DNA from: Pycnococcus provasolii
Lineage: Eukaryota; Chlorophyta; Pseudoscourfieldiophyceae; Pseudoscourfieldiales; Pycnococcaceae
Length of the DNA: 64,000 nt
Reading direction: 5' to 3'
Assembly: GCA_938743325.2 (NCBI GenBank)
Contig: OW568869.1
Location: 620,001-684,000 of the forward strand
Shown one piece after another: positions 10,667 to 19,467 of the stretch. Below the pieces are notes generated by a model. That model was not told where the DNA came from. It saw only the letters and a list, made by a program, of their open reading frames with translations, and did no database searches. Numbering within the stretch: position 1 is the first letter of the stretch; each line of letters opens with the position of its first letter. Made by a program: the position numbers and the translations under genes.

Positions 10667-11314
10667 ATGTCGCGCGTACGCGTCACGCCGCGCCGCGTGC
10701 GCCCGCTGGGAGCGAGTCAGCCGCGCCGAGTCAGCGCGCGTGACGCGCTCCCTCTCCCTCTCACCTTCAGCACCGACGCAGGCACGGCGGCACTGTCGCT
10801 GCTCTTCCAAGCAGTCACGAGCACGCTGGCAATCCGCTCGTACGTGCGCCGGCCTCGCGGTTGGATGGACGACGACATGGCGTCGAGCTTGGTGGCACGC
10901 ACGTCGCTCGTCGCCAACGCAGGGCGAGGCATCTTCGCCAGTTGCGACCTGCCTGCCGGCACGGTGCTCGGCGGATACCCAGGTCGTCTGCTGAGCACTG
11001 AGGCATACCGGCGCAAGCTCGCGCAGGTTCCACGAGCCGCCGAGTACTGCTGGCAGTTGCAAGACGCAAATAAGGTGCTCGACCCCACGGATGACTCCGG
11101 CGTGCTCTTCGAGCCAAGTGTTCCTTGCATGCTCTTCGGCAGCGTGCGTACGACACTCGCGCTCATCAACGAGCCGGCGCCGGGCGCGGACGTCAACGTG
11201 GACACCGTCGAAGGCAGTGAGGGCGTCACTTTCGTGCTCAGTCGCGACGTAACGGCGGGCGAGGAGCTGTACCTCGACTACGGGCCGACGTACGACAGAT
11301 CCATGTATGGCTGA
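10667..11314 (+). CDS. small SET-domain protein
   Basis: A 215-aa product with a single SET domain. The opening strand VANAGRGIFASCDLPAGTVL is typical of SET-N. The C-terminal signature reads FVLSRDVTAGEELYLDYGPTYD, which matches the ELxxDYG motif with its catalytic Tyr. The usual NHSCxPN motif is replaced by INEPAPGADVNV, so the Asn that contacts SAM may be kept while the Cys/His part is lost. No pre-SET or post-SET cysteines are visible, so a histone or a non-histone substrate is possible. The first 65 residues are Arg/Ser/Ala-rich and may be a targeting peptide; a Met at 10865 is an alternative start. Confidence 0.75.
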   Translation: MSRVRVTPRRVRPLGASQPRRVSARDALPLPLTFSTDAGTAALSLLFQAVTSTLAIRSYVRRPRGWMDDDMASSLVARTSLVANAGRGIFASCDLPAGTVLGGYPGRLLSTEAYRRKLAQVPRAAEYCWQLQDANKVLDPTDDSGVLFEPSVPCMLFGSVRTTLALINEPAPGADVNVDTVEGSEGVTFVLSRDVTAGEELYLDYGPTYDRSMYG

Positions 11315-12959
11315 GCCAACCGAGAGCATTAAACTACATGTAATATTACCTTCATTCAATTCGCACGTCGCCAATCTCCCAGAACGCGTGACTCGCTTGC
11401 TCTTGGCGTTGCGACGTAAGGACACGTGAAGTCTGAAGACAGTTGTGCGGGCTTGAGACTACCGTACCTGGACCGGTACCTATTGGGTAGACACTACAAT
11501 ACATGTGGTCTACATGTGGTACCGTACCCCTCCCTGCTTACCGTCACGAATCATAGATACACCACATCGCTAACTTACTCGTCTGCTCGTCGCACAACTT
11601 ACTCACGAAGTCACCACCAAGGACCACTCAAGCGTGTATCCCATTCACAACGACCTCAGATCACAGAAGTAAGAGGTGCCGTTTGACCGTCGTCGTGGTG
11701 CTTTCTTTGTGATCGGGAGACCGAGTCGTCACCAGCCTGACCATGGATGGAGGCAGGGAGGCATGCATGGGCCGCGCCGCGCCGCGCCTAAGGTACTCTT
11801 ATGAACCACCCTCTTATGGGCCACGATGCAGAACTAACATTTCACGAGGTCCATCACACCAGCTTCTTAACACTTGGGCGGTGGGCCTGTTATGTAAATG
11901 TTTCGGAATCTTGCATGGGGGGAACAACCAACGTGATACCAACGTGATACCAACGTTGATGCCATGAAGAATGCCTCGCCATCACACAATCACACGAGGC
12001 ATCCCTCACGAGCACGAGGAGCGCCCAATCCCAGACTCCCAGACAGCCAGAGGAAAGCAACCGTGGGAACCGAAAACCGGTCAAGGGGAATGAAGCGAAC
12101 ATGGGCTCATCATCACAACAATGATGAAGACACGTCTAAGACAAATGGGAAGAGGGGAAGTGTCGCGACGATGATAGGTACGATAGTACTACCTTTTTAA
12201 GGTAGAAGGGAACGAGCACAGTTGCAACTTGCAATGGCGCAATGCAAGAAACAGCCTCGTGCACGACAACATAGTCTATGCATGCACGCCATCGACCATC
12301 CATCGCGACAAATCCTTCGTCGTAAAACGTTTAGTTAAGTCGTTAAGAAAACATTTACAACAGTCGATTAAGGTTACTGTACAACCAGCCATCCAAGCGG
12401 CGTGTCCAGTTTGTAGTACTAGGATGCCTCCGTCGAAAGGCGAAAGGCGAAGGGTTGCGTACGATTAAGGTTACAGTAGTTCCTAAGGCGTAGAATCCTG
12501 TATGTAGAAAAGTCACCAACGAGCCTCCTTCGTTCTCGCCTACCTTTATCAGTTCAGTTCAGTTCGGTCCACTGGACTGTTTCTTGTACGGGTAAAGGTT
12601 TAGTCAGTCGGCCATCGTCCCTCGGCATCACAGAGCCATCATCAGTCTGTCAGTGAGTGAGTGAGTGGTGCCACCGTTTTTGTTTCGGCATTATTATTGT
12701 TTGTGTTAAGGCTTCTTAAGGTTACCAGCGTCACTGTACTGTACTGTGGTTACTGCACGGGTACCGTACCGTCCATACCTTGCTTATATAAAGCAATACT
12801 TCACGGCTCGTCAATACAATACAATACAATACTAGTCTCTTTTTTACCGATATATTCTTGTGGACTATAGTTGTCAGTCTTAGTTCGGAGTGTGTGGGTG
12901 TTTCTGGCAACGACTGACGACTTGCAGCAAGGCTTAAGTAGCAAAAAAATAAAACGCAC
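11315..12959. other. upstream region of the DYRK gene, no gene seen
   Basis: The region is rich in GTAC and TACWGTA words (12375, 12472, 12737). A GATTAAGGTTAC motif occurs twice, about 98 bp apart (12366 and 12464). The only reading frames are short and look random. Confidence 0.55.
12785..12792 (+). promoter_or_regulatory. TATA-like box of the DYRK gene
   Basis: TATATAAA lies 168 bp before the start codon in otherwise non-coding DNA. It is a motif match only. Confidence 0.4.
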
Positions 12960-15047
12960 ATGCCCAGAGGAGGCGAGCTTCACGCACACCCCTTGTCGGG
13001 AATGCCCACGCCGCCGAGTAGCACCTCGCGCAAGAACTTACCAACGCTCAACCTACAGAAGGTGAAAGCCGCGCAGGACGAGGTGTTGAATGCGAACGGA
13101 ACGCAAGGCAACGGCCGCGTCAGCAAGGGCGACGCGTCGTCTTCGTACACCACCTACCACCAACCACACCCGCCGACAGGCGCAGCACCTGTGGGAGGAA
13201 GAAAGGCAAGCCGGCCGATATCAAACAAGTCAAGTCGCGCGCAAGCTGCGGCAGCTGGGCAGAAGCTTGCACAGATGACCCTCGCTGACGGCAGTGGCGC
13301 GATGACGCACCGGGCGCCGGCAAAGCAGAGCCCCGTGTACATGGGTTCGCACCACGACAACGGGCACGGGGTGAGATCTCACGCCTCGAGCAGGCGAAGC
13401 AACCCCACGCCGTCGAGCCACGTCGCCTCGCTTCACGCGCGCGACAGGAACGTGGAGCTGCCGCCCGGTGCAAGCGCGGCGATGACACCAGCGGGTGCGC
13501 TGAGAAGTCAGGGCAACATGCTCACCGGCTACGAGCAGAGCGAAGTGCTCGAGTACCCGCAGGTGTGGTTCTGCGGCAACACGTCGCAGAAGATACACGG
13601 CGCTCCAGGCATCAGCCACAGCACCGCGCCTAACCATGGCTACGACGACGAGCGCGGCGACTACCTGACGGTGCTTCGCGACCACATCGCGTACCGGCAC
13701 GAGATTCTTGGGACGCTAGGAAAGGGTTCGTTCGGCCAGGTGGTGCAGTGCCTGGACCACAAGACGGGCCTTACGCAGGCTGTGAAGATCATACGCAACA
13801 AGAAGCGGTTCCACCACCAGGCTCTTGTCGAGGTGAAGATCCTCGAGCACCTGCGCCACCGCGACCCGAACGGCGACTCGAACGTCATCCACCTGAGCGA
13901 GTACTTCCACTTCAGAAATCACCTGTGCATCAGCTTCGAGCTGCTCTCCATCAACTTGTACGAGTTCATTCGCAACAACGGGTTCCAGGGTCTCAGCATC
14001 GGGCTCATCCGTCGCTTCGCCAGTCAGCTGCTCGTCGCGCTGCGCTTCCTGCGCCGTGAGCGAGTTGTTCACTGCGACCTGAAGCCCGAGAACGTGCTGC
14101 TCAGGCAGCCGTCGAAGAGCGCAATCAAGGTGATTGACTTCGGCTCGAGCTGCTTCGAGGACGAGAGAGTATACACGTACATTCAGAGCCGATTCTACCG
14201 CAGCCCGGAGGTGGTGCTCGGTCTGCCGTACGGCATGCCGATTGACATGTGGAGCTTCGCCTGCATCCTAGCTGAGCTCTACACAGGCTACCCTCTCTTC
14301 CCCGGCGAGAACGAGCTCGAGCAGTTTGCTTGCATCATGGAGGTGATTGGGCTGCCGCCCAAGCACATGGTGGAGAACTCGACGCGTAAGAAGATGTTCT
14401 TCGACCCTGGTTCGATGCAACCTCGCATCGTGGCGAACAGCCGAGGAAAGAAGCGAAGGCCGAATTCCAAGGACTTATCGAGTGCGGTGCGATGCGGCGA
14501 CCGCGCGTTTTTGAGCTTCCTGGAAGGATGCCTGCGGTGGGATCCCGCGGAACGAATGACGCCGGAGGAGGCGCTGTGCCACGAGTGGATTGGTGAGAGC
14601 TTTGGGTCTGGCAGCTCCACCGCGCGAGGCGAGGCGCCGTCGAGCAGAGGTGCGCTTGGATTCCTGACGAATCGCGGTGGGCGAGGTGCGGCGGCGAACG
14701 CAGGAGGGGCGAGTGCCGCGGCACAGCACCTGCAGCAGCAGCTACAGATGTACCATCAGCAAGTGTCAGGTCATATCACCACTGGCAAGTCGATGGCGAA
14801 CGACGGCAATGCACTGGCGCCGGGTGGAATCACACATCGCAGTGGGTACGGGAACGGCCACGGAGGAGCGAGTGGTTCCTTCACACATCGCGCTGGTGGC
14901 GGCGGTGGCGGCGGCGGAGGATCGTCGTCGAAGCACGTTTCGTCGCGCAACCATGCTCTTGCCCACGCTGTTGCCGGTGGGCAGCTGCCACCGATCCGAG
15001 ACGGAAGCACGATGCTAACGTCTCGAGGACATCGGCACAACCGGTGA
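12960..15047 (+). CDS. DYRK-family dual-specificity protein kinase (DYRK2-like)
   Basis: A 695-aa product. The kinase domain spans about residues 240-545. It has the glycine loop GKGSFGQVV, catalytic Lys in AVKIIRNKKRFHHQA, HCDLKPEN, DFGSS, and the activation loop YTYIQSRFYRSPEV, in which the second Tyr is autophosphorylated in this family. The DYRK homology/NAPA-type segment just upstream (GDYLTVLRDHIAYRHEIL) and ELLSINLYEFIRNNGFQG point to the DYRK2/3/4 branch. N- and C-terminal regions are Gly/Ser/Gln-rich and probably disordered. The CMGC insert and the GYPLFPGENELEQ segment are intact, so it should be active. DYRKs act in growth, cell cycle and stress signalling. A Met at 13002 is an alternative start. 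Confidence 0.93.
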   Translation: MPRGGELHAHPLSGMPTPPSSTSRKNLPTLNLQKVKAAQDEVLNANGTQGNGRVSKGDASSSYTTYHQPHPPTGAAPVGGRKASRPISNKSSRAQAAAAGQKLAQMTLADGSGAMTHRAPAKQSPVYMGSHHDNGHGVRSHASSRRSNPTPSSHVASLHARDRNVELPPGASAAMTPAGALRSQGNMLTGYEQSEVLEYPQVWFCGNTSQKIHGAPGISHSTAPNHGYDDERGDYLTVLRDHIAYRHEILGTLGKGSFGQVVQCLDHKTGLTQAVKIIRNKKRFHHQALVEVKILEHLRHRDPNGDSNVIHLSEYFHFRNHLCISFELLSINLYEFIRNNGFQGLSIGLIRRFASQLLVALRFLRRERVVHCDLKPENVLLRQPSKSAIKVIDFGSSCFEDERVYTYIQSRFYRSPEVVLGLPYGMPIDMWSFACILAELYTGYPLFPGENELEQFACIMEVIGLPPKHMVENSTRKKMFFDPGSMQPRIVANSRGKKRRPNSKDLSSAVRCGDRAFLSFLEGCLRWDPAERMTPEEALCHEWIGESFGSGSSTARGEAPSSRGALGFLTNRGGRGAAANAGGASAAAQHLQQQLQMYHQQVSGHITTGKSMANDGNALAPGGITHRSGYGNGHGGASGSFTHRAGGGGGGGGGSSSKHVSSRNHALAHAVAGGQLPPIRDGSTMLTSRGHRHNR

Positions 15048-15219
15048 GGATATGAGTTTTTTCTTTCTTTCTTTCTTTCATGTTTACTTCAGCCAGCAAC
15101 AACAAAAAAGAATGGAAATCTTATGGATGCGACGTACATATTGTTATCAAAGCAACACCCGATCCGTTTGACCCTTTTCGTTGAGAAACTTGCAAAAGAA
15201 CGGGTCAAAGTTACACGAC

Positions 15220-16047
15220 TTAAGTTGACGCGGCGGCGCGCATGCGCGAGCGCTTTCCAATCACCGCCTGGAATCCCGTCTTGATCGAAGAGACGGTGCG
15301 GTGAGCGCCGCACTGGTTGCAAGACATGCGGTACAGTCGGTCATTTCGACTCAGTTCGGTGTCTGGACTCTTGCAGCTTGCACAGAGCACATATTCGTTG
15401 ACGTAGCGACGCAGGATACCCTCGAACGCCTTGGGAAGGAATCTTCCCTTGACGATGAGACGATCCTGTCCGTCAATGCTTCCTGTGGTTCCGAGCTCAG
15501 CGAGCAGGAAGGCAAGCACGTGGTCGTTGTTGCGACGCAGCTGCTTGCACATTTCGATGAAGTTTGCAAACACCGTCTTTTTCGTTCCTTCGCGCAGAAC
15601 CTGCGGCGGCTTGAGGATTGTGCGTTTCTTTTCTCCCGTGAGTTCCGGGTTGTGTGCACGCAGCGTGCTGAAGACGCGGTCGAGCAGTTCTTCGTAGAGG
15701 TAGTCGCGCGTGCACGTTGGGCTCCATACGTTTTCTGACGCGTCTCCCGCGGCGTCCGCTCCCGCGTCTCCGCCTGTGCCATCGACCCCTTCCCCGATCC
15801 CTTCGAGGTCAAGATCTTTCGTTTCTTTCTTCTTCTTCTTTTTCTTTTTCGATAAGCCTAAGTCGAGGTCACCGAGGTCGTCCGTGAGCGAATCCACACC
15901 AGAAGGGGCGTCGACATCAGCCGACCCCGACGCACCCCCCTCTAAGTCAAGTTCGAGGGACTCCGTCGACTTCTTCTTCTTCTTCTTCTTGTCCTTCGAC
16001 AAAGACAAATCCAGGTCGAGGTCCAGAGGCTCAGAAGAGTCCGCCAT
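15220..16047 (-). CDS. translation initiation factor eIF2 subunit beta
   Basis: 275 aa from the ATG at 16047. The N-terminal third has two polylysine blocks (KDKKKKKKK and SKKKKKKKK), the K-boxes that bind eIF5 and eIF2B-epsilon; animal and yeast proteins have three. The core has YEELLDRVFSTLRAHNPEL, KPPQVLREGTKKTVFANF and LRRNNDHVLAFLLAELGT. The zinc ribbon CASCKSPDTEL...CNQCG is complete, followed by SIKTGFQAVIGKR. It forms the eIF2 heterotrimer that delivers initiator Met-tRNA. The stop lies 173 bp from the convergent DYRK stop. Its upstream region carries plant-style telo-box words. Confidence 0.95.
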   Translation of the reverse strand: MADSSEPLDLDLDLSLSKDKKKKKKKSTESLELDLEGGASGSADVDAPSGVDSLTDDLGDLDLGLSKKKKKKKKETKDLDLEGIGEGVDGTGGDAGADAAGDASENVWSPTCTRDYLYEELLDRVFSTLRAHNPELTGEKKRTILKPPQVLREGTKKTVFANFIEMCKQLRRNNDHVLAFLLAELGTTGSIDGQDRLIVKGRFLPKAFEGILRRYVNEYVLCASCKSPDTELSRNDRLYRMSCNQCGAHRTVSSIKTGFQAVIGKRSRMRAAAST

Positions 16048-16154
16048 TATTGCAAGGCTGGGCTGTGGTGAAGCAGACGCAGAAAATGCCAAACTGGGAT
16101 TCTGAAAATGGCGCCGCCTCTTCACGGGGACAAGAAGGGGAAGACAAACGTTTT

Positions 16155-16199
16155 ATAACCCTAATCTTAGTTAGTTGGGGGAACCATAAACCCTAATGC
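16155..16199. promoter_or_regulatory. telo-box-like words upstream of eIF2-beta
   Basis: AACCCTAATC and AAACCCTAAT occur 108-152 bp before the start codon. In land plants the telo box (AAACCCTAA) is common in promoters of translation-machinery genes; a role here is inferred. Confidence 0.5.
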
Positions 16200-16341
16200 G
16201 TTGAGCCCTCCCCCTTTTCTTTTCTTACTACCCTAATCATCATCCTCATGCCATGGTGGACGACGTTCTCTAGCTAGCTACGGTAGTAATTTTACACAAC
16301 TATGGTACAGTACTTATAGTCTACGCATACAGAGTGCAGTG

Positions 16342-17064
16342 TCAGTCCGCCTCGCTCCTGAAGAACGCGCCCCGGCTCTGCGGCGGCTTCGTCACGATCG
16401 GGACAGGTCTCGTATCATTCAGCATCGAGGCATCACCCTTGTCGTCGTTAGTGCCGGGCGCACGAGGATCCGTGTAGCGCTCGCGTGCCGCGAGGTCGCG
16501 AAGAAGGCGGCTCATCTCGCGCTTGTGCCAGAGATCGAAGAGCGCGTCGGCGTCGCCAGACTCGTCGTCTGTGTCGATTCCGCTCGCGTCGCGCATCGAG
16601 GCGCGCGCCTCGTCCGTCACACTGCCGAGCGCCGCGGCAGCCGCCGCCTGCGCCTCCGCCTGCGCGCGCTCCGCCTCGCGGCGTGCCTGCTCGCGAGTCT
16701 CCGCTTGTCTCTTCGCGAGCTGCTCAGCCTCCTGCTTCCTTCTCTCCTCCTCGCGCCACTCCTCGGCGTCACGCTCGGCAATCGTCGCGCGCTTTGACTT
16801 GGGCACGAACGTTATGGCAGGCATCGCGGCGACAGCGCCATCCTCCTCGTCGCTCTCTTCCGTTTCGTACGTATAGTCGGAGCTCCCTTCGTCGTCGGCG
16901 TCTTGTTCAGCAGCAGCTGCTGCTCGTCCCACCCCAGCGCGAGGTGCCGGTGACGCGGCAGCGTTCGTCGCCCGCTCCGGCTCCAAGTCGCCACCGTCGT
17001 CATGCTCTTGCCGTTCCTGCTCCCTGTTCATTCTCGCGCGCATTCTCGCACGCCTTCTATCCGC

Positions 17065-17100
<36 letters not shown>

Positions 17101-17418
17101 TTCCTGCTCATCGTCGACACCAACGTCAAGAACGCGCGGCACGTCAACGACACGCGGTACTTCGACAACACGCGGCATGTCGACGACACGCGGTCCAGAC
17201 TTCTCGTTGGTAACCATGTCCACATCATCCCCCCCTGGAATTGCGTTCCCAACAGGTTCTTCGTCATCTTCTTCATTTGTCATCCACGTGGGTAACACAC
17301 CAGGTCTATATCTTCTATCTTGAGGTTTTGATGATCTTCCAGACCCAGGATCATTCGCAACATTTGCATCATTATTTTTTCTAACCTTAGGTTGCTCGAG
17401 CGCACGGCGCACGGACAT
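16342..17418 (-). CDS. MFAP1-like spliceosomal protein, short C-terminus
   Basis: 358 aa from the ATG at 17418. MFAP1 is a spliceosomal B-complex protein that interacts with Prp38. The family signature FVPKSKRATIAERDAEEW is followed by a long Glu/Arg/Ala helix and the TDDESGDADALFDLWHKREMSRLLRDLAARER segment. The N-terminal part is acidic and contains an Asp run encoded by (GAC)n near 17070-17101. The protein ends at GAFFRSEAD, whereas animal and plant MFAP1 continue for about 80-100 residues past their own GAFF motif. No splice donor that would extend the frame was found before the stop. Starts are 317 bp apart, head-to-head with the KDEL receptor. Confidence 0.75.
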
Positions 17419-17540
17419 GGCACCAAGGCAAAGAAAACAAACCAAGGCGGAAAGGAAAAAAAAAACAAAAAAAAACAATGGCGGCGGATTGCTCACTCTA
17501 TATCATATGAACCTGTGCGAACCCCGAAAACCCCCGAACC

Positions 17541-17585
17541 AAAACCCTAACCCAAACCCTAACCCTAATAACCCAAACCCTAACC
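17541..17585. repeat. interstitial telomere-like tract
   Basis: Several CCCTAA/CCCAAA units lie in the shared upstream region of the MFAP1 and KDEL-receptor genes. Confidence 0.85.
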
Positions 17586-17734
17586 GAGGTAGGCTCTTCT
17601 CCCTGAGGGCTTTTAAGGGTAAAAGAACGTGCCAAACCCTACTTATTACTGTATTGGACTGGATTTTGTTGGTTTCTTTTTTTTTGCGTTTTTGGCTTTC
17701 CAGACTTTCTCATTTCTCCCTGGGACTGCTCGCG

Positions 17735-18795
17735 ATGGCGTCCGACGGCGGCTCTCATGGCGGTCCTGCCAACGGTAGTAGTGTCACTACCCTGGTGCGC
17801 TGGCTACGCACACGATCACAAACAGAAAAAGCTGCGTTGTTGGGCGCCGCAGCACTCCTCACGCTCATAGTCCTGTGGTACTTCGTCGAAGACCACGACA
17901 ACCTCTTCATCATCGCAGAAACCGTACACTTCATCGGAATCGGCGTGCTCGTCTACAAACTCACGCAAGAAAAGTCGTGCAGTGGTCTGTCGCTGAAATC
18001 ACAAATACTAACGGCGATCTTTCTTGCGATTCGACTCATGTGCTCGTTCGTCATGGAGTACGTTCGCGTTTGCAGGGCGCCTGTCTTTTCTTTGCTGGCT
18101 GGCTGGCTGGCGGTGGTGGTGGTGCATGATTGCTGTTTTTCGTGGAGGTGGACTTGGTTTTTGGTTCACACACTCCGATGGGTCTTCTTTCGCCTCGGCA
18201 TCGTGCTGACTAACGAACTTCGCACACACAAACAACTTTGAACCTCACGTATTTCTCTCTCAGGTATGACGTTCACACCGTGCTCGACCTACTCACGCTC
18301 GTCGCAACCGGCTTTGTTATCTACGTCATAATGAACGGATCGAGCGGACTGCGGGCAACCTACATGAAGGAGCAGGACTCCATGAGCGTCGCCATGGTTC
18401 TAGTTCCGTGCACCGTGGTTGCGATCATCGCACACCCAAGCACGAACCACGCGCTTCCTTTTCGCATCCTATGGGCGACCTGCGTCTACGTCGAGGCTGT
18501 GAGCGTGCTTCCTCAGCTACACATGTTCCGCGGCCAGAAGACGGTTGAGCGCTTCACGGCGCACTACGTCTTCGCGCTGGGTGTCGCTCGATTCTTCTCC
18601 TGCGCGCACTGGTTCCTGCAGATGTTCGACGGCGACTCGTTTCTGCTGAGTGCGCTCGGCAGCGGCCTTTGGCCGATCATGGTATTGCTGAGCGAGATCG
18701 TGCAGACATTTATTCTCGCTGACTTCTGCTACTACTACGTGAAGGGCCAAGTGACCGGCGGCGGCGTCGTGCGGTTGCCTGTTGACGTGGTGTAA
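17735..18795 (+). CDS. ER lumen protein-retaining (KDEL) receptor family
   Basis: Exons 17735-18057 and 18264-18795 are joined across a 206-bp intron (GTACGT...TCTCAG), giving 284 aa. Splicing rebuilds SFVMEYDVHTVLDLLTLVATGFVIYVIM, the conserved ERD2 segment. Seven hydrophobic helices are visible, along with SCSGLSLKSQILTAIFLAIR, EAVSVLPQLHMFR and HYVFALGVARFFSCAHWFLQ. The receptor returns K/HDEL-bearing ER proteins from the Golgi. The extra hydrophobic N-terminal helix (AALLTLIVLWYFV) resembles the plant ERD2-like branch rather than the shorter canonical ERD2. Confidence 0.92.
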
Positions 18796-19467
18796 TAAAA
18801 CAGGGCAGGAGCTCTCAAGAGAACCAAGAACCTTAGATACGACTACATACGATAGACTATTCTTAACTATGATAACATAGCGAAACCTTACCATCTTACA
18901 TCTCAGTCTACATATTCTTAAGTACCACTGTCTACCACATCTACTGTACCACAGATCCACAGATCCACAGAAGGGGTATGTATATACGGATAAGGAAAAG
19001 TTCAGACTTCAGGGAGATCCCCCCGTAACCCTAACCCTAATCCCCTAACCCCGTAACCCTAACCCCCTAACCCCGTAACCCTAACCCTAACGTGCGTGTT
19101 GCCTTCCTACCTTACCCCACTGGTATGTAAAGTTTACCCTAGGTGGAGCACGGGTTGACTGACCGTTGTTATTTCTGTGCTTGCCATACAGTAAGTACCT
19201 TCCTTCTGGGATGCCTTGGATTCCAGTCCAGTCGTCTTCCTAGAGAACTATCGTAGGTAGGTAGGCCCATGCATGACCACTCGGCCTCTGTTCGTTCGTT
19301 CCCCGCTAAAGCTTTTCCTTTTCCTTTTCCGTTTTTAAGCTTAAGCTTAGTTCTCTGCTCTGACCTCTCCCCTCCTGGCCTGGCCCTTAAGGGACCTTCG
19401 TTCATCTTCCCGGTTCTCGCTCCCTGCTTGCGGCCGGCCTCTTAAGAGTGTTGTTTTGTAAATATCT
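18796..19467. other. intergenic region before the formin gene
   Basis: No gene is seen. It contains the telomere-like tract at 19022-19091 and two TACWGTA words (18942, 19187). Confidence 0.6.
19022..19091. repeat. interstitial telomere-like tract
   Basis: CCCTAA units are interleaved with CCCCTAACCCCGTAA variants over about 70 bp. Confidence 0.9.
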
